DNA of 63,317 bases from Helicobacter sp. 11S03491-1 (GCF_002272835.1 NZ_MLAO01000013.1:1-63317), one strand, 5' to 3'. Numbered from the stretch's first letter, positions 1 through 9,485 are shown. The notes: generated from the sequence alone by a model not told the origin. Program-made: numbers and translations.

Positions 1-2
1 AC

Positions 3-68
3 TATGAAGTAATCAAACTGCCATATAACCCAAGAGATAAAATTGAATCAACCGGAGAGTTTTTATGA
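3..68 (+). other. Possible 3' end of a gene cut by the window edge
   Basis: An open frame enters the window at base 3 and runs 21 codons to a TGA at 66-68. The same frame continues with coding-like, Trp-rich text for 13 more codons to a TAG near 108-110. It could be the tail of an upstream gene, a degraded gene, or chance. The rest of 1-224 shows no gene; it contains the downstream flank of lpxL, with only a weak 7-bp inverted match (AGGTTGG/CCAACCT) spaced about 80 bases apart. The product is not recognised. Confidence 0.2.
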
Positions 69-224
69 GGCTCACCTGAATGGGAGTGGAATATTACATG
101 TATCTAGCTTAAGGTTGGCTTAGGAGAAAAGGGAATAGAAAAAATAAAGCAATTTTAAACATTCAAAAATCATCTTTTAAGCATGTAACCAACCTCTAGG
201 CTTCCTCCGGAAGTTATCATTTAA

Positions 225-1139
225 TCAATGCTGATAAATATCGCTATATTTTGCCTTCCACCTTTTATGAAACCAAAACCAACTTGAAGGATTCTTTCTA
301 ATAACTTCTTGGGTTAAATCTGCTTGAGCTTGTGTAGCCTCATAAATATCTGCTTGAGAATTTTGTGTTATTTTGGTGCGGATTGGAGGATAAAATCGAA
401 TTTGAAATTTTGAATAATCTTTATTGAAATCAATGAAAACAGGGACAATATTGACTTCAAACCTTCTTGAGAGAATAGAAGTAATCGTAGTATGGGTAGC
501 TTCTTTACCAAAAAATTTTATCCATATCCCTTCATTTGATCCAATATTTTGATCTACCAATATTCCGGCCATTGCATTTCCCTTGGTATACATTTTGAGT
601 AAATGTTTAAAAGCACCTTTTTTATCAATCAATTTTACACCACAAGCCTCTCTACGATTAATAATCAATTGATTGATAGCCTCATAATCTGTCAATCTCC
701 CCAAAGATGCCAAATGGAATGAAGCATATCTTTCGGGCAATATAGTTGCCATCGCTTCCCAATATCCAAAATGCCCTCCCATCAGCACTGCCCCCTTATC
801 TGCATCTAAAGAATCAAGAATATAGTGCTCATCAATAATTTCAAATTTTTGTTTGTATTTTTGCTTTGGTAAATAAATCACACGAATCCCTTCAAGAAGA
901 ATAAATGCAAAATTCCTGTAACACTGCTTGATAATCTGATATTTTTGAATTTTGGGCATATCCTCACCATAGACAAAATCTAAGTTTGCCATCGCATCTT
1001 TGAAGCGTTTTTTATCTAATTTTCTCATCACAAATGCGACAAAATCAATCGAGGCTAAAAACATTTTGTGGGGCATTTTGGCTAAAAAAAATCCAAAAAA
1101 ATTAACAACCCATTCAATAAGCTTAGCAACAACTTTCAT
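225..1139 (-). CDS. lpxL: Lipid A biosynthesis acyltransferase (LpxL/HtrB family)
   Basis: This 304-residue inner-membrane acyltransferase probably transfers a secondary acyl chain onto Kdo-lipid A during lipopolysaccharide synthesis. The family HX4(D/E) catalytic motif is visible as HFGYWE with H123 and E128, and a hydrophobic N-terminal segment (about residues 8-20) would anchor it to the membrane. Length is usual for the family. The ATG at 1139 overlaps the stop of the upstream waaC as ATGA, so the two LPS genes are translationally coupled. Which acyl chain and position it acts on cannot be read from the sequence. Confidence 0.9.
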   Translation of the reverse strand: MKVVAKLIEWVVNFFGFFLAKMPHKMFLASIDFVAFVMRKLDKKRFKDAMANLDFVYGEDMPKIQKYQIIKQCYRNFAFILLEGIRVIYLPKQKYKQKFEIIDEHYILDSLDADKGAVLMGGHFGYWEAMATILPERYASFHLASLGRLTDYEAINQLIINRREACGVKLIDKKGAFKHLLKMYTKGNAMAGILVDQNIGSNEGIWIKFFGKEATHTTITSILSRRFEVNIVPVFIDFNKDYSKFQIRFYPPIRTKITQNSQADIYEATQAQADLTQEVIRKNPSSWFWFHKRWKAKYSDIYQH

Positions 1140-2149
1140 AACAATCCTCTGATTTCTTTATCAATAGTTTTTGGTTGAATTTTACTAATTGAAAAATCAT
1201 TTTTATGATAATTAGCGCAGATATTGCCACTAAGTGAAATATTTTTAGTGCCAAATAATTTAAAACGTTCCATTGGAGTATTTCCGTATAAAGTAATAGA
1301 AGCCCTCTGCATAGCCCATGCTAAATGTGTTACACCCGTATCGCCTCCAATAACTATATCTACTTTTTTTATTAAAGCTTTCAGCTCATCTAAATTTAAT
1401 TGGGGCAACAAAAAAACATCATTAGATGTGTTGATAGCATTAAAAATTTGTTGTGCTTTTTGAGGGTAGGCATGCCAAAGCAAAAGGATTTTTACATTTT
1501 CATCTCGCATTAGTTTTGCAAGCTCTATGTATTGTTGTACAGGATAGGTTTTGTTCTCTTTGGAAGCCTCCAAAACAAATAAGATTGTTTTTTTGTTCCC
1601 TTCAAAACAATCCAAAGCATCAATTTTGTTTTTTCCATTTTGAGTGCAACCAAAAACACTTTTTCTATCTTGCAAACAAACTTCAAGTCCGGCTTGTTCC
1701 CCAAATGCTCCATAAAGCAAACTTGCATTGCGTTCTAAAATATTTCTTTCATAAGGGATACAAATACCTTGATCATAGAATATTGAAGCCATTTTTTCAC
1801 GAATAGAATTTTTATCAAACCCTACAAACTTGTCTTTTTTTAACAAACTTCCAATAACACTGGATTTTACAAGACCTTGCATATCAATAAGAATATCATA
1901 TTTTTCATGAGATTTTAAATCCTGGTAAAGCCGATAAATATTAAAGGGATTAAAAGATTTTAACAATTTTTTCAAGGGTATTTTATGTAGTTTTTTGATA
2001 CAAGGAGAATCATCTAAAATACCTCCAAATCTCTCATCCACAAACCAATCAATCTCGCAATTCGGATATAAAGTCTTCAAATAAGGCAAAAAAACTGCGC
2101 TAACAATAATATCTCCTAATGCAGAAAATCTAAGAATGCCTATTTTCAA
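1136..2149 (-). CDS. waaC: Lipopolysaccharide heptosyltransferase I
   Basis: A GT9-family glycosyltransferase, predicted to add the first L-glycero-D-manno-heptose to Kdo of the LPS inner core. The N-terminus has the typical ILRFSALGDII stretch, and the C-terminal half carries the GGDTGVTHLAWAM nucleotide-sugar signature. I place the start at the TTG at 2149 (protein starts MKIGILRF): it overlaps the gppA stop as TTGA and has an AAGGG ribosome site upstream. A TTG two codons earlier (2155) is possible. It lies in the gppA-waaC-lpxL string and overlaps lpxL by 4 bases. Confidence 0.9.
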   Translation of the reverse strand: MKIGILRFSALGDIIVSAVFLPYLKTLYPNCEIDWFVDERFGGILDDSPCIKKLHKIPLKKLLKSFNPFNIYRLYQDLKSHEKYDILIDMQGLVKSSVIGSLLKKDKFVGFDKNSIREKMASIFYDQGICIPYERNILERNASLLYGAFGEQAGLEVCLQDRKSVFGCTQNGKNKIDALDCFEGNKKTILFVLEASKENKTYPVQQYIELAKLMRDENVKILLLWHAYPQKAQQIFNAINTSNDVFLLPQLNLDELKALIKKVDIVIGGDTGVTHLAWAMQRASITLYGNTPMERFKLFGTKNISLSGNICANYHKNDFSISKIQPKTIDKEIRGLL

Positions 2150-3624
2150 ATACAACCCTTATGAAAAAATTTAATCTCCAAAGCTATAGGCTTCACTAAA
2201 CGCATCACAACCTCCTTGGATAAATAAATCTCATCAGGACTTGTGATTTGAAGTTGATTATTTTTATAGCAATAATCAATATGTCCGGAACTATCTGCAA
2301 TGCACATAGCCTCTGCCATGCCTAAAATAAAGCTTAACCATTGCAATGTCAAAATAGGAGGCATAATATCACTGATGTGGGCGATAGAAATATCTTTTGG
2401 AATTTTTTTATTACTAAATTGCGCTAAAAGACAAATGATTGCTTTATCTTGATGAGAAAATCCATAATCTAATGCGTGGAGCAAAAAATAAGCGCTATGT
2501 TCATGAGCATCAAAAAAACTTAAAGTTCTCCCGATACTGGAAAATTGTCCGGCAATAGCTAAATGATATTGATATTTATCATCGATCTTATGTAAGGGTT
2601 TGAGAGCATCAAAAATTTTAAGACATTGAATCTTTACGTTTTTTCCATGTTTTGGGTGAAATAAAAATCTGTCTTTTAAGGAACTCAAAGAAGGATTTAA
2701 ATTTGAAGGGAATGAATAGTTTTGATGGCGTAACAAATCACTCAAAAATACTCCTTCTCGCACACCTACACCGCTTGTAGTAAGCATATTAGACTCAAAT
2801 TTATCAAGCAACATAGACAAAATCAACGCCCCACTGCGAATATTGTCTTTTCTATCCTCTGTAACTCCAAGCAAAACAAGCTTGTCTTCTTTGGTATTAT
2901 AAATTTTTTCTATAAAATTAAAATGTTTTTTTATATCAACCTCATAACCATGAAGGACATCAATAGGGTATTTGGTATTTTTCATAATCATTTTTGAAAT
3001 AGCACGAATCGTTCCCCCTACTCCAAAAACATTCTCATGCTTATAAAATTCAGGAATTTTTTCAAGTTCTTTTTTGATAAATTCTTTTGCATATTTTATA
3101 TCTTGTTTTTTATCAAAAAAAAGCTCTTTTAATCGTATTGTCCCAATATCTAAAGAAATCAAATCAATAATTTTGCCCCCTTGGATAAAAGCGCATTCTG
3201 TGCTCCCTCCTCCAATGTCAATTGTAATCCCATCTTTTCTATGTGAAAGATTAGCACAAGCAATGCCTCCATAAAATGCCTCTTTCTTCCCATCAATAAC
3301 TTTTATTCCGATCCCGCAAGCCTCTCTTACACGTTTAATAAAATCTCCGGCATTTGGTGCATCTCTAATAGCGCTTGTTGCTACACACAAAAGCTTCCTA
3401 CTACCATACTTTTGCGAAATCTGCTTAAATTCTATCAGAGTTTTTAAGGCCCTTTGCATAGGAATTTCTTGTAACATTCCATCAAATTGATAACTACCTT
3501 CTGAAATTCTAACTTTGGATTTAATCTCAGATAAAAGATAAAATCCAAAACGGCTTGTCTTTTGAAAAATAGCCATTCTTGCAGAATTAGAACCTATGTC
3601 GATCACGGTAGTTATTTTAGCCAT
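2146..3624 (-). CDS. gppA: Ppx/GppA family phosphatase (exopolyphosphatase / pppGpp phosphohydrolase)
   Basis: This 492-residue member of the ASKHA phosphatase superfamily is likely to hydrolyse pppGpp and/or polyphosphate and so to act in the stringent response. The two phosphate-binding loops are visible: IDIGSNSARM at about residues 8-17 and TIDIGGGSTE at about 134-143, with a probable catalytic Glu near residue 115. The C-terminal part (about 320-490) corresponds to the HD-like extension of long Ppx/GppA proteins. The ATG overlaps the ferredoxin stop codon (TAATG). Which substrate is preferred cannot be told from sequence. Confidence 0.9.
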   Translation of the reverse strand: MAKITTVIDIGSNSARMAIFQKTSRFGFYLLSEIKSKVRISEGSYQFDGMLQEIPMQRALKTLIEFKQISQKYGSRKLLCVATSAIRDAPNAGDFIKRVREACGIGIKVIDGKKEAFYGGIACANLSHRKDGITIDIGGGSTECAFIQGGKIIDLISLDIGTIRLKELFFDKKQDIKYAKEFIKKELEKIPEFYKHENVFGVGGTIRAISKMIMKNTKYPIDVLHGYEVDIKKHFNFIEKIYNTKEDKLVLLGVTEDRKDNIRSGALILSMLLDKFESNMLTTSGVGVREGVFLSDLLRHQNYSFPSNLNPSLSSLKDRFLFHPKHGKNVKIQCLKIFDALKPLHKIDDKYQYHLAIAGQFSSIGRTLSFFDAHEHSAYFLLHALDYGFSHQDKAIICLLAQFSNKKIPKDISIAHISDIMPPILTLQWLSFILGMAEAMCIADSSGHIDYCYKNNQLQITSPDEIYLSKEVVMRLVKPIALEIKFFHKGCI

Positions 3625-3875
3625 TATTCACCTTCTTGAAGCTGTTCGTATTTGTATTTTAACTCTTCAAAGCTTTCAATATTATCCGGATCAGGAATAA
3701 TCGCATCAACAGGACATACACCTACGCAATTAGGCTCATCATCATAACCAACACATTCTGTGCATCTATCCGGATCTATCAAATAAATCGGATCGCCCTC
3801 ATCGATAGCTTCATTGGGGCATTCCTCTCTGCAAGCATCACAAGCAATACATTCATCATTTATTAGCAAAGACAT
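3624..3875 (-). CDS. 2[4Fe-4S] ferredoxin, Alvin (YfhL) type
   Basis: An 83-residue electron carrier. The first cluster motif is CxxCxxCxxxCP (CIACDACREECP) and the second is CxxC-x8-CxxxCP (CTECVGYDDEPNCVGVCP). The eight-residue insertion in the second motif and a C-terminal helical extension are the marks of Allochromatium vinosum-type ferredoxins such as YfhL. An ATG at 3875 has GGGAG upstream. It heads the fdx-gppA-waaC-lpxL run. In H. pylori a homologous ferredoxin sits in the same position; its redox partner is not evident here. Confidence 0.93.
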   Translation of the reverse strand: MSLLINDECIACDACREECPNEAIDEGDPIYLIDPDRCTECVGYDDEPNCVGVCPVDAIIPDPDNIESFEELKYKYEQLQEGE

Positions 3876-3935
3876 TTTTGACTCCCTAAGTTTTGAATTC
3901 TAAGGGATATCTTTTAACCAAAATATTCTTAACAT

Positions 3936-4625
3936 TTATTTAATTCTTGATAAAGACATAAAAAATATATCCACACCATAAGAAATTTTTTCATCCAAAG
4001 AAGTTATATTTGAAGATAAATCACAAAAAATAATTTTAGAATTTGGTACATAAGAAATAAGATTTGAAAAATCTTGCGCAATATAAATCATTTGCGCTTT
4101 TGCAAGGATTGCTTTTTTTAACTCTTGTAGTGAATAAATTTTGACAATAGGCAAAAGCCCTAATCTCAAAGCAAATGCACACATATTTTTAAGCTCTTTA
4201 TTGAGAACATTTACTTCCAAAATAACACAATCGCTTCCATAAATAACTGATTCAAGCAATTGATAAGGACTGATAAAAATATCATTATGGATAATTAATT
4301 TTTTGGTATAGCGGCGTAAAAGTGTGAGTGAATCAAATATATTTTTATCCGGTATATTTTGCTCATATATTGAAGTAAAATCAATCATAATAGCTTTTGC
4401 ATCTAATGTATCTATCAAAAAAAGTTCTTCTTCAACCAAAGGAGGAGAAATAATTGCTTTTTTGGCAATTAATTCGTTTTTTTTTCTTGCAAAATCATGC
4501 GCTTGCGCTCTTGGAATATAAGGATTATAAGACAAACTTCTCCCCAAAAGATCAAAAGACAAAAAATCTTCTCTAAGCCGGATGCTTTCATTTAGATTTT
4601 TAAGACTTTTTGAAGAATATTGCAT
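3936..4625 (-). CDS. Degenerate indole-3-glycerol-phosphate synthase (TrpC)-like protein
   Basis: A 229-residue protein whose middle resembles a TrpC TIM barrel: YQLLESVIYGSDCVILEVNVLNKELKNMCAFALRLG, then PIVKIYSLQELKKAI, recall the beta4-beta6 part of TrpC. The N-terminal catalytic region of TrpC (the KxxSPSKG-type loop) is not recognisable, so ordinary IGPS activity is doubtful. I choose the ATG at 4625 because it overlaps the stop of the upstream TPR gene (TAATG); a TTG at 4637 is the longer alternative. No other trp gene is nearby. H. pylori has an uncharacterised gene at the same place (HP0276 by recall). Its function is unknown. Confidence 0.6.
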   Translation of the reverse strand: MQYSSKSLKNLNESIRLREDFLSFDLLGRSLSYNPYIPRAQAHDFARKKNELIAKKAIISPPLVEEELFLIDTLDAKAIMIDFTSIYEQNIPDKNIFDSLTLLRRYTKKLIIHNDIFISPYQLLESVIYGSDCVILEVNVLNKELKNMCAFALRLGLLPIVKIYSLQELKKAILAKAQMIYIAQDFSNLISYVPNSKIIFCDLSSNITSLDEKISYGVDIFFMSLSRIK

Positions 4626-5896
4626 TATTTTGTGCAAGAATTAATGCTATCAAAATGGGATTTTAATTCAGTCTCTATTTCTATTTGTTCTTTAGGAATA
4701 GTAGCAAATATTTTTTTAGCTTCAATACATTTACCTAACTTATAATATCCCCATGCAAGTGAATCCACATAAGAAACCGACCCGGGATCAACCTCTAGGG
4801 CAATTTTTACATAATGGATACCTTTTTTTACATCTAAATTATAATCAATAAGCATATAACCCAAAAAATTATAAAAAAATGCATCTTGAGAATTCAAGTT
4901 CTCTTTAATAGAGACAATTTCTTTTTGACGCTCACTTAAAGAGTGTTCAAGTTTTTTGATGATCTCTTCAATAGTCTGTTTTTTAGGAGTTTCCATAGAT
5001 TGATAAAGATAAATAGCTTCCAAAGCTAAATATTTAGGGTTTTTTTGTTCTTTGTAGATAAGGCTAGCTTGCTTGGATGCAGCAGAAAATTCCTTTTGTG
5101 CGACATATAATTCTAACAAAAGATGCCTATTGAGAGGAAAAGTTTGAGCAATTTCTTGGGCTTGTTTATACTTTTTTTGATAAGCAAGAATACGGATCAA
5201 ATATCTGGCATTTTCAATTGTAGGGGATTTGTTATATATCATTTGAAAAACCTCTTGAGCATCGCTTAAATCATTAAGCCGGACAAAAGCATCAAAACTC
5301 TTTTGGCATAAATCCTTTGAGCAGCCATATTTTTCCAAATGCGATTTAAGCAAACCGGTAGCTGCCGGTTTGTCATTTTTAGCTAAATAAATCATTAAAA
5401 TCTTACTCAAAGCCTCTTCATCATGAGTTTGATTATAAACATTATCTAACAACCCAAATGCTTTATCAAAATTTTTTTCACTCAAATAAAGTGTTCCCAA
5501 AACATTATCTACAGGCAAAGAATCCTCTTCTTTTTTGATAGACTCAAGCAAAGAAATAGCCTTTTTGATATCTCCCATACGAATGTAACTATCAGCCAAA
5601 ATCTTACTTGTGGGTAAGTCTTTAGTATTCTTGGTTACATTTTGATAAAGCAAGGCAAGTTTAGCTGCTGTCTGCATATCTCCCATATTAGCAGCAGATA
5701 GGGCTGCTTCTTTGGCATAAGCAATATTTTTTGTCTCTTCATATAATGTTAAATATCCATCCTTAGCACCCTTAAAATCACCTCTATTAAATGCATCCGA
5801 ACTCAACATCAAATAATAATCTTCAGAAAAAGTATTTGCATCCAAGATAGCACACACCATCAATCCACAAATAATTCCAAGAATTACTTTAAACAT
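4625..5896 (-). CDS. Exported TPR-repeat protein
   Basis: A 423-residue protein with an N-terminal signal or anchor (MFKVILGIICGLMVCAILDA), followed by helical tetratricopeptide-like repeats over most of its length, for example DAFNRGDFKGAKDGYLTLYEETKNIAYAKEAA and the C-terminal VDSLAWGYYKLGKCIEAKKIFATI. It is probably a periplasmic scaffold for protein contacts, possibly a lipoprotein-like envelope assembly factor; no enzymatic motif is seen. The start at 5896 has AAGG upstream and overlaps the 3' end of the YkgJ-like gene by 13 bases, so translation is probably coupled. The precise role is unknown. Confidence 0.75.
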   Translation of the reverse strand: MFKVILGIICGLMVCAILDANTFSEDYYLMLSSDAFNRGDFKGAKDGYLTLYEETKNIAYAKEAALSAANMGDMQTAAKLALLYQNVTKNTKDLPTSKILADSYIRMGDIKKAISLLESIKKEEDSLPVDNVLGTLYLSEKNFDKAFGLLDNVYNQTHDEEALSKILMIYLAKNDKPAATGLLKSHLEKYGCSKDLCQKSFDAFVRLNDLSDAQEVFQMIYNKSPTIENARYLIRILAYQKKYKQAQEIAQTFPLNRHLLLELYVAQKEFSAASKQASLIYKEQKNPKYLALEAIYLYQSMETPKKQTIEEIIKKLEHSLSERQKEIVSIKENLNSQDAFFYNFLGYMLIDYNLDVKKGIHYVKIALEVDPGSVSYVDSLAWGYYKLGKCIEAKKIFATIPKEQIEIETELKSHFDSINSCTK

Positions 5897-6264
5897 TTTA
5901 TACCTTCGCACAATTTGCATAAATTCTCCAACTCCTTATTATTAATATTATTTCTTTTAAAGCTCTCCCAAAATGGAAAATTCACACATTGCTTAGGTCT
6001 TACCTGATAAATCAGACATTTTTTAGCTACATCATCAAAAAATATACAAGCAACCCCATCCTCACTTGGCTTTTCTAAAAATGAAAATTTATACCCTACC
6101 TTTTTAACATATTTTTGTGTAAATTCATTAAACGCCATAGCCAAAAAATCACTGATTTGAGATAATTCATTTATACTTGCAAAAATATACCCGCTCTCTC
6201 CGGTACAACATTTTCCCCCGCATGTTTTACAAGCATTCCCATCAAATCCAAAATCAAAGTCCAT
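5884..6264 (-). CDS. YkgJ-family cysteine cluster protein
   Basis: A 126-residue protein with the family pattern CKTCGGKCC near the N-terminus and KKCLIYQVRPKQCVNFPFW near the middle. YkgJ/UPF0153 proteins carry a CxxCxxxCC-type cysteine cluster that probably binds zinc or an iron-sulfur cluster. The biochemical role is not established. The C-terminus adds a further CKLCEGIKC group. It precedes and overlaps the TPR gene. SD GAGGAG lies just upstream of the ATG. Confidence 0.85.
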   Translation of the reverse strand: MDFDFGFDGNACKTCGGKCCTGESGYIFASINELSQISDFLAMAFNEFTQKYVKKVGYKFSFLEKPSEDGVACIFFDDVAKKCLIYQVRPKQCVNFPFWESFKRNNINNKELENLCKLCEGIKCLK

Positions 6265-6294
6265 TTTAACTCCTCAATGATGGGAAATATAAGA

Positions 6295-7710
6295 TTAAAA
6301 AGTATATTTTAAAGTAACTACCATTCTACCCATCAACATATCCCCAACCATTTGCGAATAAGTTAGCGAACCATTAAAATCTTTTGTAAAAGCATAGCTA
6401 ATTTGTGGAGAGATTTCAACAAGTTCGGAATCAGCTGTTAGATTAGTCTTTCTGGCAGGAATAACCGGTCCTCGATTATGCCCTTCATGGTAACCATTAT
6501 TAACAGGATCAGGATACTTATCGCCAATTCGTTTTGATCCTTTTTTCATATAAGGGTATCGATTTTTACCTCCTACCCATGCTACATCAAGTCCAACCCC
6601 AAGCCCATTATGCCATTTGTATCTATGAGTAAAATAAACAACCTTGAGGCTTGTATTTTTCACCCCACCTGCTCCTGTCCAGCCAAATCCCATAATCCCC
6701 CCTGCAATAATCCCATTCCAAAGTTGTCCCCCTACATCAAAACCACCTTTGCTATCAAGCATTGTGCCATACCCTTGTCCAAAACTACCGACATAACCCA
6801 GCTTAGAACTATAACCACCTGCTTTTAGATTAACTTGTAAGTTATAAATCCCTCTTGTTTTTGCCATACCCCCAAATTCAGGAGCATTAAGATCGGCAAA
6901 ATAAGCGGCCAGATTTGAACCACCTGTATGGAATCTTGCCTTGCCATTCATGATAGTCCCGGCAATTTGCCCCAATACACCCAGACTAAGCCCATTATCA
7001 AATTCGTATTTATAATGAATATCCCCAAACAACATCATATCATAAAGTTGTTGCGCCCAACTATAATAAAGTTTAAACCCTAATCCTTTGGGTGCAAAAT
7101 CTTTATTGCTTTCAATCCCTAAAATCACAAGGTTGTTTCCAATCCCATAAGTTTTAACTTGATTCATTGCAAGCATAATGTTATCAGTCATCCAGCTATC
7201 ATAAGCAGAGGCATAAAGTCTAATCCCCTTAATATCTTCATTGCTAATCATTCCTCCCAAACCTCTATCCCCATAAGAAGTCCCTGCATTGAGGGCTGAA
7301 ACAATATTCATTTGCCCTAAACGAACTGTTGTCTTGCTGCCTAAGGCTTCAAAATTTTTATTGATATACAAATTACTGATGTTAAATACATCCGGAGCAG
7401 AATGTTGATCAATTCTTGGCGCTCTGGATCCTCCAATGGAATCATCTGTATTTACAGCATCCGGAACACCCGGACCATAAGCAGCAAAAACGCCTACTGT
7501 CAAACTATATCCATTCACTTCTCCGGAATGAATATTGGGCAAGAAAAACATTTGGTAGCCCTGACCTGAACCATCTCTACCATCACTATAAAAATACTTT
7601 CCTCTCAGCCAACCATCCAGGGTAGCATTTTCTACCATCTCTTTCAGAGAAGAGGCACCTAAAATCCCTGTGACCACGAAAGTTAAAAACGCAATCTTTA
7701 AAATTTTCAT
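6295..7710 (-). CDS. Hof-family (HP_OMP_2) outer-membrane porin-like protein, copy 1
   Basis: A 471-residue secreted beta-barrel protein. It has a signal peptide (about residues 1-18, ending GILGAS), then the family opening SLKEMVENATLDGWLRGKYFYSDGRDGSG, aromatic-rich alternating strands, and a terminal strand ending in Phe (VVTLKYTF), as required for BAM-dependent insertion. This matches the Helicobacter Hof outer-membrane family, distantly OprD-like. The substrate is unknown. A second, related copy lies immediately upstream at 7816-9228, and a TATAAT promoter lies between them, so the copies are probably transcribed separately. Confidence 0.85.
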   Translation of the reverse strand: MKILKIAFLTFVVTGILGASSLKEMVENATLDGWLRGKYFYSDGRDGSGQGYQMFFLPNIHSGEVNGYSLTVGVFAAYGPGVPDAVNTDDSIGGSRAPRIDQHSAPDVFNISNLYINKNFEALGSKTTVRLGQMNIVSALNAGTSYGDRGLGGMISNEDIKGIRLYASAYDSWMTDNIMLAMNQVKTYGIGNNLVILGIESNKDFAPKGLGFKLYYSWAQQLYDMMLFGDIHYKYEFDNGLSLGVLGQIAGTIMNGKARFHTGGSNLAAYFADLNAPEFGGMAKTRGIYNLQVNLKAGGYSSKLGYVGSFGQGYGTMLDSKGGFDVGGQLWNGIIAGGIMGFGWTGAGGVKNTSLKVVYFTHRYKWHNGLGVGLDVAWVGGKNRYPYMKKGSKRIGDKYPDPVNNGYHEGHNRGPVIPARKTNLTADSELVEISPQISYAFTKDFNGSLTYSQMVGDMLMGRMVVTLKYTF

Positions 7711-7756
7711 TAAACACTCCTAAGTTTTTATCAGTTTGCAATCTGATTTACCATAG

Positions 7757-7762
7757 ATTATA
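7757..7762 (-). promoter_or_regulatory. Putative -10 element of Hof copy 1
   Basis: On the minus strand the sequence GCTATAATC contains a perfect TATAAT about 45 bases upstream of the ATG at 7710, leaving a 5' leader of about 40 bases that ends with the ribosome site TAGGAG. As is common in Campylobacterota, there is no clear -35; a T-rich stretch lies upstream. Confidence 0.5.
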
Positions 7763-7815
7763 GCTATAAAAATATAAAAACTTAATAGAAAAATCTTTGT
7801 TCATGCATTAAGATA

Positions 7816-9228
7816 TTAAAAATTATAAGTTATCTGAAATCTTGTCCGATTAAGGGATATATCTCCAAATATACTTGCATAATAAAGTTGAGCTGATATT
7901 TTCTTGCTAATTTTATAAACAACACCCGGAGTAATCTCCACAAAAGAAGCATCCATGGTTTTTTTGTTTGGATAAGCAGAGACTTTTCCGCGATAGTGGT
8001 AATTTGGATTATTTGATCCTGCCACCAATAGAGGATAATTATTTTTTCCACTCACCCATGCGCCCTCAAGAGACAAAATAAATGAACCTATACGATAATC
8101 TGCTCCCCAATAGAGTGCTGTAATATTTGTATTTTTAGTTGCTCCGGACCCCAAAAATCCAAACCCATCTGCGCCATGCCCTTGCGATCCATTCCAAAGC
8201 TTACCTGCTGTATTAAAGCCTCCTATATTATCTAACAACACCCCATACCCATCGCCAAAACTCCCTGCAAACCCTAGCTTGGCATAAAACTTATGTACCT
8301 CAAAGCTTGCTTGAATATTATAAAGTCCCCGATTCTTGGCTAATTCCTGAGGATTATTTGCATTTAAAGTCTCATTTTTTACCTTATCTTGGAAATAATT
8401 CTTTAAATAAAGACTCCGACTCTGAAACCCCGCAACATCACTGACACCACTAACACCTACTTGCCCCATAAGCTTGAAAAATATATGTTCTGCAAAGCTA
8501 TATTTATAGCCTAGCTCACCAAAAACCATGTAGTCAATCAAATGATATGCCCATAAATCATAAAGTTTAAAATTCAAAGAATGCAAATTGCCTTCATCCA
8601 AATGATAATTTCCCATAACTCCTGCGATAAATAAATTATTCCCAATGCCTGAACCTTGCTTTTTTTTGTCATCGGGATTTTTGCTCGCTTGAGCAGCGAT
8701 ATAAATATCATCGGTTATCCAACTATCATAACCGGAAACAAAAAATTGCAAACTTTCTATATCAGAATTTAGCACAGATACCCCAATCCCTCTATCTACA
8801 CTCTTGTCTGTAAAAGGCGAAATTAAATTCATTTGCCCTACTTGAATACTTGTTTTTGTAGATGAAAAAATCTTATTCATATACAAATTACTGATATTAA
8901 ACACATCAGAACCACTCATATCTGTATGAACACCACGACTCCCTTGAATATCACTATCTGTAATGCTTCCTTTATCCGGCGTGCCTGAACCTTGAGAAAA
9001 GAATATCCCTCCGGTGAGAGAATAACCATTTACTTCTCCTGAGGTTACATCAATCTTAGCTCGAAATTGATATCTATTGCCTGCACCATCTTTGCCACCC
9101 ATCAGCGTATAACGTCCAAAAGTAAATCCCTTGATAGAAGCATTTTCGAAAGCTTCTTTTAAATCACTCCCTTCCCCAATTCCAAATCCTAACATCAAAA
9201 CAATTCCCAAAATTTTATACTTCATCAT
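7816..9228 (-). CDS. Hof-family (HP_OMP_2) outer-membrane porin-like protein, copy 2
   Basis: A 470-residue paralogue of the downstream Hof protein. It shares the signal peptide plus SDLKEAFENASIKGFTFGRYTLMGGKDGAGN opening, conserved blocks such as VFNISNLYMNK, QMNLISPF, YDSWITDDI and GFAGSFGDGYGVLLDNIGGFNTAGKLWNG, and the C-terminal aromatic strand ending YNF. It is predicted to be an outer-membrane beta-barrel. The first two codons are both ATG (9228 or 9225), preceded by GGAGG. The 257-base gap upstream (9229-9485) holds AT-rich sequence with no gene; a promoter is expected there but I could not place it. Confidence 0.85.
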   Translation of the reverse strand: MMKYKILGIVLMLGFGIGEGSDLKEAFENASIKGFTFGRYTLMGGKDGAGNRYQFRAKIDVTSGEVNGYSLTGGIFFSQGSGTPDKGSITDSDIQGSRGVHTDMSGSDVFNISNLYMNKIFSSTKTSIQVGQMNLISPFTDKSVDRGIGVSVLNSDIESLQFFVSGYDSWITDDIYIAAQASKNPDDKKKQGSGIGNNLFIAGVMGNYHLDEGNLHSLNFKLYDLWAYHLIDYMVFGELGYKYSFAEHIFFKLMGQVGVSGVSDVAGFQSRSLYLKNYFQDKVKNETLNANNPQELAKNRGLYNIQASFEVHKFYAKLGFAGSFGDGYGVLLDNIGGFNTAGKLWNGSQGHGADGFGFLGSGATKNTNITALYWGADYRIGSFILSLEGAWVSGKNNYPLLVAGSNNPNYHYRGKVSAYPNKKTMDASFVEITPGVVYKISKKISAQLYYASIFGDISLNRTRFQITYNF

Positions 9229-9485
9229 CGATCCTCCATAACTTAAATCTATTCCTAATTAACTTGATTTGACAATAAACAACTATGAAATGCAATTTCT
9301 ATTTATCATGAATGATTGATTACATGTTGTTTATGCAAAAATACTACGCAAAAAAAACTTTAATAATTCTGAATTTTATTTACCATTTGTTATTGATTTG
9401 TAATCAAAAAACTTTAAAAGTAGTATAAATAAATAAAGAAGATATAAGAATATAAAACAGACAAAAAATCATTTATAACTTAAAA

